From positions 496,017 through 560,016 of the forward strand of contig CAJNDS010002240.1 of the NCBI GenBank assembly GCA_905221605.1: 64,000 nt of DNA, given 5' to 3'. The notes under the pieces were generated by a model. The model was not told the origin of the DNA. It worked only from the letters and a program-made list of their open reading frames with translations, and ran no database searches. The translations under genes and the position numbers were made by a program. Of the stretch, positions 22,801 through 34,800 are shown in pieces (within the stretch, counting starts at the first letter, position 1; every line of letters begins with the position of its first letter). Source of the stretch: Symbiodinium natans. Its lineage: Eukaryota; Sar; Dinophyceae; Suessiales; Symbiodiniaceae.

Positions 22801-25800
22801 CCCGAAACCCTAAACCCTAAACCCTAAACCCTAAACCCTGTACTTCGTGATCAGGGCGCCGCGACCGCGAGGGGCGTGGCATTCGACGCATCCGCCAAGT
22901 CTGGATTTTGGGGAAGACGAAGCAGCTCCTACGTTGGGTTCTTGCTCTTTCCTATTTAGGGTACAATTCAAGCCTAAGCCCTAAACCCTAAACCCTAAAC
23001 CCTAAACCCCTAAACCCGAAATCCTAAACCCCAAAACCCTAAACCTTAAACCTTGAGGGTGAGGCTTGCGGCTCGTTTGACGATTGGAGGGGTCGAGGTT
23101 TCCTGAGGTTCAGAGGAGGTGTGGGGTAGGGTTTGTAGGATTTAGGATTGAGGGTTAAGGGTTTATAGGGTTTAGGGTTCAGGGTTTGGGTTAGGGTTTG
23201 TAGGGTTTGTCGGGTTGAGGGTTTAGGGTTTAGGGTTGTGTTCTTGTGGCGATGGTCTTGTTCTTGGTTTTCGGTGCGGGGTTTAGGCGTCTGTTGGCAC
23301 TGACGAGTCCTCTCTCCGCCAAAAACATTCCGCGAACCCTGAACCCCAGAGCAGGTCTGGGCGCCTCCATCTCGCTGGGGCGGTCCTCTCGCGCGAGCTG
23401 TATCATGATCCTGGCCTCAGGGTTTAGGGTTTAGGGTTTGGGGTTTGGGGTTTCGGGGTTTCGGGGTTTAGGGGTTTAGGGTTTGGGGTCCGGGTTTAGG
23501 GCCTCAGCATCCTCGAATGGTAGGACGACCAGGTGCAGGTCCATGGGCACCTGAGCCCGAGAAACCCTGAAACCCTAAACCCTGAGCCCTAAACCCCAAA
23601 CCCTAACCCCAAACCCTGAAACCCTCAACCCTGAAACCCTGAACCCTGAACCCTGAACCTGGAACCCTAAACCGAACCTCCAGTGCGATGGGCCCTGCGT
23701 TTCGGGTTTCGGGTTTAGGGTTTAGGGTTTAGGGGTTTAGGGTTTAGGGTTTAGGTTTTGGGGTTTAGGGTTTAGGGTTTAGGGTTTAGAGTTTAGGGTT
23801 TAGGGTTTAGGGTTTAGGGTTTAGGGTTTAGGGTTTAGGGTTTAGGGTTTAGGGTTTAGGGTTTAGGGTGTAGGGCTCTTGGGGCGGAGTCTAGGTCTAT
23901 CAGGTCCGGGGTTCAGGGCTGAGGGGCCCTTCCCAAACCCCAACCCCAAACCCAAAACTCAAAACCCAAAACCCAAAACCCAAAACCTAAAACCCCAAAC
24001 CCCAAACCCCAAACCCCAAACCCCAAACCCTAAACCCTAAACCCCAAGCCCTAAACCCTTAGACCCCAAGCCCTAAACCCTAAACCCCAAACCCTAAACC
24101 CCAAGCCCTAAACCCTAAACTAAACCCCAAGCCCTAAACCCTAAACCCCAAACCCTAAACCGTAAGCCCTAAACCCTAAACTCTAAACCCTAAACCCTAA
24201 ACCCTAAACCCTAAACCCTAAACCCTAAACCCTCTGTGAGCGTCCGGGGCGCATCCAAGGGTGCCTCGTCGCCTAGAAGCTCCCCGCTCTCGCACAAAAG
24301 TCGCTGCCGGAAGTGGGATGCTCCGGACGACTTCTGCAGCTGCTGCTTGAGGGCCTTCAGGGAAGTTTAGGGTTTACAAGAAGGCCCAAGCCCTCATGCC
24401 TGAACCCAAACCCAAGCTCCCCCAACCCCGAAACCTGAAAGACTCAACCCTAAACCCTAAACAGGGTTTAGGGTTTAGGGTTTAGGGTTTAGGGTTGAGG
24501 GTTTAGGGTTTATATAGGGTTTAGGGTTTAGGGTTTCGGTACCCTGAATATACCCCCAACTTATTATAGGAGACCCCAAAAAGGGTTCCCCTCTTTTCGT
24601 AAACCCCCATATGCATGGCACTCGGGCATTGCAAACCCTAAACCCTAAACCCTAAACCCTAAACCCTAAACCCTAAACCCTGAACCCTAAACCCCAAGCC
24701 CGAAAAACCCTAGCTCCGAGCGGCATACACGGGCGAACGAGGCAGCGCATCCTGCACCAGGCGATGGAGCTCCTGGATTGAGTGTTAGGGCTTCAGGGTT
24801 TGGGGCTGAGAGTTTAGGGTTTAGGGTTTAGGGTTTAGGGTTTAGGGTTTAGGGTTTAGGGTTGAGGGTTTAGGGTTTAGGGTTTAGGGCTTACGGTTTA
24901 GGGTTTAGCGTTTAGGGTTTGGGGCTTAGAGTTTAGGGGCTAGGGTTCGTGGTATCTTTTTCGGGTTTGGGATTTTAAATTGGGAGTTTAGGGTTTGGGA
25001 CGTAGGGTTCGGGGTTTGGAGTTTAAGGTTTAGATGGGTTGAGAGATTAGGGATTCTGGGATATAGATACGAGTTTAGGGCTGAGGGCTTTTGGGGATGA
25101 TGTGTGAAGTTCAGACTCAGGATTGCATCTTAAGGTTTCCAGTTTAGGGCATTCGTCTCAAGGCTTAGGGCTCTGAATCCCTCACTGCCACCCTGGACCC
25201 TCTGAAAGCCTGAAGCCCCGAACCCTCAATCTTGATGCTCCAAACCTTACGTCATGGGTTCCCCGACCACCCCGCTCGATGCTACCCCCCCCCTAGGTTC
25301 CCCCCATAAATTCAGGCTATTTGGGGATAACCAGGCCTAACCAAGGTTATTTAAGGGGGTAACCTAGGGGGGTAGTAGGGCTTCGTAGGAAACTGCAGCG
25401 ATCGTACAGCAGTCAGCCGCATCAGTCATGTGAACATGTGAGTTCATGTGGGCCGTTACCGCTCAAGGTAAGGGGCCCCTTTTCCTTACTGGTTTAGCCA
25501 GGCGTAGGAACCGATCTGAGTGATCGTACATGTCAAAACAGTGCGTTGTGCACTTACGTTGTGACTGAGCCCAATCGCTTCGAGCTACCCTGTGTGACTT
25601 TGCTGCATTGGCAGCGGAGCACCTACGCTCCAGGGAACGCGGCTGCTTGGGACTGTGCCCTCCCGTGACCACCGCCGGACAGCCCCGGTTCCATCCGTGC
25701 ACAGTCCCTCCTGTCAGGTGCAAGCTGGCAGGCCCTTTTTCCAGGCGAACCCGAAGAGGCTTCGCCCCTTTTCTTCGTTTACGAGTTTGTCCTCGAGTTT

Positions 25801-28800
25801 TTCCTCATGGCAGATAGCAAAGAAGCTGGGAGTATACCAACATGGGATGGTGCAGCTCGTGGCTGGCGTCGCTACACGAGGGAAGTGGCGTGGTTCGTTC
25901 AGGCGACGCCGACACACAAGCGCAGATACTGCGCATCGCGCTTGATGAGTCGCCTAACGGGCCCGGCTCGGCTCCTGGCGATGTCATGGTCTCGTGTCGC
26001 CTTTGACGGTGAAGACGGGACACGTCGTCTTCTACAACAGCTCGCCGCATCGCCGCTGGTACGGCGATCACTTCCGAATGCCGCTGCGATCTGCCAACAG
26101 TACTTCAGCTTCAAGAGGGCGCCGAATGAGACGATGGGAAATTTCCTGGTGAGAGAGACGTTGGTCCAGGAGGAGTTCACGGAGGCCTTGATACGTCTTC
26201 ACGAGGAGAAGCTGGGAATTACCCAGGCCGATCGCGACTTCGGGCTGCCCAAGGTTGAGAGCTGGAAGGATGATGATTGGCGGCATGCGGATTGGTGGTG
26301 GTATGGCGAGGAAGAAGATGACGACGACCAGCCAGAAGGTGATCCCCGTGAAGCCGATCAGCCGGATGAAGAACGTGCCACTCAAGAAGAACGACCTGAA
26401 GGAGCACCTCATGACGATGCTCGACCCCCGGAACGTGGCGCGACGGGATCCTCTCCAAGTCATCGAGATGGCCAAGCCACCATAGATGCCGGTGATGGTG
26501 GCAGCCAGGGCCGGCACTCAACGTCACCTCCACTTCGCGCCATCGATGAGCTCTCCGTGGCCGACTCCTTCATAATGAGTGTCCTCAGAGGATGGCGATT
26601 GCTTCAAGCTGCTGGACTCACACCGGAAGAAGTTCGGGATATACTATCCTCAACTCGCAACAGCCTGGACTATGAGACCGTAGCCCAGGCCTTGCAAGGA
26701 CTTTGGGATGAGCAGCTGCTGGGTCAGAGATACCGACCTCAAGGACACCATGCCTTCGCCACGATCGCTGAGAGCGCGGATGCCTTCTACCACGACTACA
26801 ACGACGAATGGTGGGATGGTGAAGACGAGTGGTGGGACGAGCAGGCGTACTACGCTGGATGGGAGTGCGAAGATCACTCTTGGAGTCCCTGGCTGGAATC
26901 CGATGAGCATGCGTACCAGGTGGCCGCTCCAGAGACGACCCCGCAAGATGATGAGAAGTACCGTGAGGCTCAGCAAGCAGAGCAGATTGCTGAGCAGCTG
27001 GCTGCCGAATCCCATCGGTCGTGGACCGAGGCCCAGAAGGCCACGCAGGCCTTGAGACGTGATCGAGGCTTTGGTGCGCACACTACCACGACCGCTGGGG
27101 TGCGGTGCTTCATCTGCAATGGGTCCCACTTTGCCCGAGACTGTCCTGATCGAGGGCATCCTGCATGGAAGGGCCATGGCAAGGGTGCTGGCAAGAAGGG
27201 CTACTACCAGCACCTTGACGACTACTACATCGGCAAGGGTAAGAGCAAACATCCCCCTAAGGGCAAGGGCAAGAAGGGCTACTGGCTGGAGGGGAACGCT
27301 ATCTTTAGGAAAGGCAAGAACAAGGGCAAGACCAAGGACTCCGGTTCACGCTCTGTGAACGCCTACTCCAACGAGCTCTTCCTCGGTGGCCTAGAAGTTT
27401 CTGAAGCCATGGAATCTTCACCCTCACCTCCGAGCAACACGGAGCCGCATCGTGGCATGCTTGACAGTGGTGCTACCGCGTCAGCTGCGCCGGAGGCAGT
27501 AGTGAAGGGCCTTGTAAAGGCGGTCCTTCAGTGTGATCGATCGGCACGCATCGAACTGGAGCAATACGCGAGGCCTTTCTTCAGGTTTGGCAACGGGAAG
27601 TGGAGCAGGGCTTTGGGGCGCACTACGATCTCTTCTAGTGTGTCAGGGTCCTCCCGAAGTTTCTCACTCTACACGCTTCCCAATCCTCCTGAGTACTACT
27701 CCAGCCATTTTGACAGCGCCTCTTTGGTACCGGTTCTCATTGGCATGGATTTCATTGGACCTCAGGGTGTGGGAATGATTGTGGACTTCGGCACTGGGCT
27801 TGCAATGAACTCGAAAGATGAGTCCCCTCAGATCTACAACCTTGAAACCAATAAGAAAGGTCACTACGTGTTGGACATTGTGCAGTACCTTACACAAGGA
27901 GCAACCAATCGTGAAGGTCAGGCTTTGGTCGTAGTTCACAAAAACCCTCCGAATGACACCCCGTTGCTGGAACATCATGTTCTTGAGCTTGGTACAGCAT
28001 GGTTTGACATGACGGCAACAGACCATGTTACTGATGAGCAGCTGGCACTGTCACGAACTAGGATCTGGGAGTTGTATCAGCGGTCCATGAGCTTGAGACA
28101 TGGAACGGCGTCAACAGCTTCTTCAGCTCAGATGTGTGGGCCAACCGTAGCCCCCCTGTTTTCGTCAACTTCCCCTTCTCGGACCCAGCTTGATGGCGGC
28201 GACGACCCCTCAGCTCTACACGCTCGACGGCACGATCCTCCCGAAGGCGAAGGCCAAGAGCAAAGCGAGGCCCCTGGATCCCGCTCGCTCGGTATCAGCG
28301 GACCCTCGCGACCCTCGATCAGCCAAGGAGACATGGCCTTGCTTCGGCCGACATCTACCCGATCGAGCAGCGTCCAACGCTCACGGTCAGTGGACACACT
28401 GCGCAGTGTGCGATTTGAGGCTTCAGTACGTGCCGAGAGTGGGATCACATGCTCAAACCACCGAAAGCAAGAACCCGGGCATGGTGCGGAGAATGTTGGA
28501 GGAGCTTCGACCCCTCATGAAGGACCACAAGCCGACGGCGACAATCTGTCGTCACATGCAACGCCGGATCGACGCAGAGGAGGTTCTGAGGACGGCGATC
28601 ACGGAGCACATGGCGACGGCTACCAGGACCTCGGCAGCGCCGACACCGTCCACTCCGACCACGATGACACCGACACCAGGACAGGGCTACAATGGCGGAA
28701 CGAGTCCGGAGCCAGAGACACCCAACAGCTGGATGGTGATGACCGATGCCCAGGGCGACGACCTGGCCACGGCATACGCGCAGGAGAACCAAGGCTGAAT

Positions 28801-31800
28801 GGTATGGTTAAACCCGTCACCAATGCGACGGCCAAACGCGTCATGGCCTTCGCGACAATGATGGCGGCGGCTACTACCTCACTGCTCACTGGTCTACATC
28901 TACATGAACGAGATGGCCTATGGGAAGTTGCCTGTGCACCTCACAGCTGGTTGAGTCAAAGTGCGGAACAGCACTCTTTGAAACCAAGACGCATCAACCT
29001 CAACACCGGGTATGACCTGTACAAGCCCGAGACGTGGATCAGGCTCCAACAACTTCGAAGAGTCCGTCGACCAAGGAAGATCTGGTTGTCGTTACCATGT
29101 ACCAAGTGGTGTCCATGGACCAGCGTGAATTTCAACACACCAGAGAAGCAGGATCGCCTTGAATCTGATAGGCGACGGGAGCGACGGATGCTTTGGAACA
29201 TGAACCAGTTCGTGAAGAACACCTTCGAGGAAGATCCCGAGACCGAGCTCTACTACGAATGGCCACACCCATGTTACGGTTGGAAACAACAACCACTGGT
29301 GGACCTGGAAGAGCACTTCGAGAAGATTGGAGTGCCATGGTTGGCGTGTCGTGTAGATGGCTGCAACTATGGACTACGGAACCAGGACGACGACACCTTC
29401 ATCAGGAAGAAATGGCTCATCCGCACCACCGACGAGCGCTTCCACAAAACGTTTCGGGCGAAGGTGTGTCCTGGAAATCACCAACACTGCACGATACAGG
29501 GTGCAGAAACTGCCAGGTCGGCATACTACCCCTGGCGTATGGTCCAGGCATTCACCAGATTCTGGCGCGACCAAATGGTCCCAACACGACATTGTCATCT
29601 TCTCCATCGAGCCGATGACTTACCAGCACTTCAAGAGATGTTCGATGCTTCGGATGATGAACCCGACGTGGCGGAAACCTTTGAGGAGTGCCCCGAGGAC
29701 GATGAGATCGTGCAGGAGAACAACACTGGACACGACATGATGGAGATGGAACGGCTTACGGTTGAGAATATGGCGCGTCAAGCACGACTTCAGGCCAACT
29801 TCACCTTCGATGCCCTGGAGAACATCCTCATGTACGCCATGATGAATGTCAAGGATCAAGCAGGCAATGTGAAGCGTTGGTCTTCTCAGGTATGCTCGAG
29901 ACTGATCCTCGGCGCCTACTCCCACGGAGCCTTTTCTGGGATCACGAAGTCTACCTTCGACAACAAGGAACTCACCAAGTACATCAACGAGTTCTTCCAT
30001 CACCACTGTCCTGAGCACAGATACTCGAGCCTCATGGTGTGCCTGAACAGCAAGACCCTTCCCCATCAAGATCATCACAATCTGAAGCAAAGCTCAAGTG
30101 TACTTCTATGTGTGGGAGATTTCCAAGGTGGTGGACTGTGGATCAGCGCCAAACCAGATGGGGAAGAAGTACTCAAACGACGCCGGCTACCTGATGGCAC
30201 TCTACGGCTTGGATGTGTCAAGGAGACCAAGAGGCAGTTTGTGACGTTCTCCCCTCATGTTCTACATGCAACCGAGTCATGGCGCGGGAATCGGATTAGC
30301 ATCTCGGCGTACACTACGCGGCTGGCACCATGGGTGAATGATGTGGACCGGCATGAGCTTCAAACACATGGTTTCCGAATTGGCCACGGCATGCAGGCCC
30401 TGGCAGTGTCGGAGATCAATGGCGTCGAAGAAGTACTCAATGAAGATGCTGGACAAGTACAATTGCCCGACGGCGTCACCAAGACCGAGTACCAATCCTG
30501 GGAAGCAAAGATTGCCAAATTCCACAAAGCGGCGGGGCATCCAACGAATCGGAACCTGGCAAGAATAGTCCAGGAGGCCAATCACCCCAGCTGGAAGGTT
30601 CAAGTTGCGCTACGCCATTCGTGCCCAGCGTGCAAGAGCATTCGACCTGGTGGGATGTCAGCAGGCCAAGTACCACCGGCCAGCACACATCACCAATATC
30701 AGGCTTGGGAAGCGGTAGCCGTGGATTCGGGTGAGTGGGTGCCTCCTGGAAAGAGAATCAAATGGAAGTTCCTCATGTTCATGGACGTGGCGACGAAGCT
30801 TCGAGTTGTGCAACCGCTCTTCGAGTACAACTTCCTGGAAATGAGGGCGGAGACCGGAAAGGACCTGATGAAATCCTTTGCCGAACGTTGGCTAGGGTGT
30901 TATCCCAAGCCAAAAGTCGTCATCATGGACAGTGCCAAATCCTTTGTGTCGGAGGCTGTGGGTGAGTTCTTCTCCGACATCAATGTGATGACGCACTATG
31001 TGGCAGAAAAGGAACCATGGGCGAATGGAACAATCGAAGCGGCATTGCAGGATGTTAAGAGGACAGCTTCTGCGATAAGCTTGGATGATCCTCTACTACC
31101 ACCGGATACAGTACTGCAACTGTCCGTGGCGGCCTTGAATGCCACGGAATACACGGCAGGTTTTTCTGCTCACCAGTGGGCCTTCGGCAAGGCACATCGG
31201 GCCACCGATGAGGATATGCGGTCGTTTGCAAGCTCAGACCCAACGACGGACTTCGCCAAGATGGTCACAGCTCGCCAGCGAGCTGAAGAGGTAGCGCGAC
31301 AAACACGTGCCCGTCGCACTCTTTCAAAACTTGGCAACACCACCGTTCGTCAGCCAGTCCGCGACTTTGCTCCTATGACACTGGTGAAGGTGTGGAGGAA
31401 GGTTTGGCCAAAAGAACAACATTCCGGTGCTCGTGGCGGCTTCAAGAAGTCAGGACGTCCACACTGGATAGGTCCTGGTCGTGTCATCTTCAACGAGATG
31501 TTGCCTCACCAGTCCAACGACAGCGATCGCAAGCATGTTGTCTGGGTTCTCATCGGGCACCAACTCCTGCGATGCTCTGTGCACAGTGTAAGACCTGTGG
31601 ATGAAGTGGAACGCTTCAAGTATGAGACCTCCGGAGAAGAAGACAGCTCGCGGTGGAGAACGCTGGCAGACATCCTCCCACGACGTGAATACCATGACCT
31701 GACAGATCAAGTACCGGACCATGACGAGACGGAGCTACCAGGCCTTCCCCAGGAACCAGATCAGAGTACGATTGTCGCTCCTCCCAGACGAGTTCGAGGC

Positions 31801-34800
31801 AAGCAGGGACCACCGCCCTTGACGATGGAAACAACTGGTGCCTCGAGTAGTACTACAACAACCGACGTCCCAGGACAGACATCACGACCCACTCTTCATG
31901 AAGGCCCAGAACATCCCACGCCTGAAGTTAATGTGTATGACCAGCCTGAAACAAAGAAGGCGAGAGTGGAAGAGGCATCATGGGTGGACGAGCTCTATGT
32001 CGAGGCCAAGCATGAAGAGGAGGAGATGGACCTGAGCACCGCCATGGAGGAGGTGAACGATTTCCTTCGCATCGAGTTCGATGTGGAGTCACCTACATCC
32101 AACCGACAAAGGAAGATGTTGGAGCGCAACCCCATCGCCTACATGGTCAAGAAGATGCGAGACTCTGAGGTGAACATCTCCCGGTTGGCGCCTCATGAGA
32201 GGCAACTCTTTGCGAGAGCGAAGCTGAAGGAAGTCGACTCCTTCATCAAGAACGAGGCGGTCAGGAAATGCATGGACTCGCAGGAGATCAAGGAGGCCTA
32301 TGACAGCGGTCGCATTGTGCGAGCAAGATGGGTTCTCACATGGAAACCCATTCCTCCTGAGGACCGTGAAGAAGCCGCCAAGGATGCTCTGGAGAATAAG
32401 GAGACGCTTCACGACAAACGTGGACTACGCAAGGCCAAAGCAAGGATCGTCTTGCTTGGGTTTCAGCATCCGAATCTCCTGGATCCCTCCTTCAAGACAT
32501 CGTCGCCCGTTCAATCAACACTTGGTCGAAACCTTCTGTACGTGATGGCGGCGCATCACCAATGGGACTTGGAAGGTCTGGACTTAGCGACGGCATTCCT
32601 CCAGACCATGCCGACGGAAGCTGACGAAGGCCTCTTCACGACGGGTGTGGAAGAACTTCGACAAGCACTCGGAGTCACGGAGGAAGGCGTGATGAAGATC
32701 CTGAAGAACATCTATGGATCGACAACGGCGCCTAGAGGATTGTGGTTGGACCTTCACAAGAAGCTGACAGCTCTGGGTGCAGTACCAGTGATGGGCGAGC
32801 GATGCCTGTGGATCTGGCTCTCCAAAACCGAACGGGACGGTGATCTTCCACAAGTCATTGGAGCAATGGGAGGTCACGTTGATGATTTTCATCGGATTGG
32901 AGATCAAAATTCTGCAGAATGGTTGGATATCAAGGCCAAGATCGATGCTGCCTACAAGTGGGGGATGGCCAAAGTGGGAAACTACCGCCACGCTGGCACC
33001 GATGTATCCACTCAAGTGGACTCCAAGGGACACAAGAAGATTGTCGTGGACCAGGAGTACTACATCGAGGGCCTCCAGGACATTGACATCGATCCAGATC
33101 GCCTTCGACAAGATGGACCTCTACAACCACGAGAGCTTGCGGCATGTCGCACGGCACTTGGAGCTCTTCAGTGGTTGGCTGTGCAAAGCCAACCACAGCT
33201 GTGCAGCAGGTGCAACCTGCTCCTGACGGAAGCTGTGGCTGCAGGCACGCTCCAGACGGCTCGTGAGATCCAACAGATGATAGCGGAAGTTCGGCACGAG
33301 TCCTACAAGCTGGAGTTCTTCAAGTTTCCGACGGCTCGACACTGGACCGAGCTCACCTTCATATCCATGGGAGATCAGGCCCACGGCAACCGAAGCAAAG
33401 GTGACAGCACCGGTGGACTGTTGACGCTAGTGGCTGGACCTGAAGCGGCACAAGGCAAGGTGTGTCCAATGTGCCTGGTGTCGTGGAGAACATGGAAGCT
33501 ACAAAGAAAAGCTCTAGGCTCCAACGACGCGGAAGTGCAGAGCATTTACGAGGCTGAGGACCAGAACTTCAGAGTCCGTCTTCTGTGGACAGAGATGCAT
33601 GGTGCTGGGACGTCTATGGCCACTCGCAGCAACTTGGTGCAGGACAAGGAAAGTCAAGTACTACGTGTCCGCGGCATCCTCTGCACAGATTCCAAAGGTG
33701 GATACGACGCCCTGGAAAGAAACGAGTCGCCCCTTCTTGGGCTCTCAAACATGAGGGCAGCACTTCAAGCCTTTGCACTACGCGACAACCTCAAGCGAGT
33801 CAACTGCGAGTTGCGATGGTTGGCTTCCGACTACGACCTTGCCGATGCCATGACAAAGAAGAGAGCAGAAAGCAGAGTTGGGTTGATGAAATTTTTGAAG
33901 ACATGGCTATGGAGCATAGCTTTTGATCCCAACTTCGTTTCTGCAAAACGAAATAAGAAGCACGGTCGTACAGCAGCAAGCCGTGTTGATCAGTACTTGA
34001 GGACCCAAGGCGCAACCTGATGCGTCTGATCTTTTCTTTAGGGCTGGTGCAGCGATCGTACAGCAGTCAGCCGCATCAGTCATGTGAACATGTGAGTTCA
34101 TGTGGGCCGTTACCGCTCAAGGTAAGGGGCCCCTTTTCCTTACTGGTTTAGCCAGGCGTAGGAACCGATCTGAGTGATCGTACATGTCAAAACAGTGCGT
34201 TGTGCACTTACGTTGTGACTGAGCCCAATCGCTTCGAGCTACCCTGTGTGACTTTGCTGCAGAAACCCATGATTCCTTGCAACCCCAAACCCGATCTAAA
34301 GGCACTCACTGACTCTAAACGTCGGAAGAGACCTTACTTGGAGGTTCATGGTACTTATTAACCAATTATAACTGCACATTTTTAACTGTACTTAGAACCA
34401 TATTAGGCACTGCAAGGGCTCATAAGTGGGGTTCTAAGTACAGTTATGATTGGTTAATAAGTACCACGAACCTCCACTATTAGGGTTTAGGGTTTAGGGC
34501 TTAGGGTTTAGGGTTTAGGGTTTAGGAGGGGCTGCGCTGCCGCTTGATAGCGCTTCCAAGTGCTGGGGATCCCTCAACCCTAAACCCCGAATTCAACCCC
34601 CAACTCCTAAACCCCCCCACCTACGCCCTAACCCGAAACTTTCCTCAACTCTAAACTCGAAAAACCCTAAATCCCCAGCCCCGCACCCCAACACTCCAAG
34701 CCCCGGGTTCCCCGGGGTCCTCCCTAAACCCTAAACCCTAAACCCTAAACCCTAAACCATAAGCTCCTCCATGCCCAAAGCCAGCGTCTCATCTCCCGAG

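Larger units (their letters stand above)
25394..34261 (+). mobile_element. Complete Ty1/copia LTR retrotransposon
   Basis: The element is bounded by two 214-bp direct repeats that begin TGCAGC and end GCTGCA. It is flanked by the 5-bp target duplication GAAAC (25389-25393 and 34262-34266). Inside are a tRNA-primer-like site directly after the left LTR and one open frame covering gag, protease, two extra domains, integrase, reverse transcriptase and RNase H. Integrase before reverse transcriptase is the copia order. All catalytic motifs I checked are present and the LTRs match base for base by eye, so the copy is young and may be active. It lies antisense in the first intron of the minus-strand ubiquitin-like/ankyrin gene. 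Total length is 8868 bp. Confidence 0.96.

Noticed and set aside
25805-34305. Numerous antisense and shifted frames across the copia element
   Set aside because: They overlap a fully supported 2737-codon frame and carry no recognisable domain.
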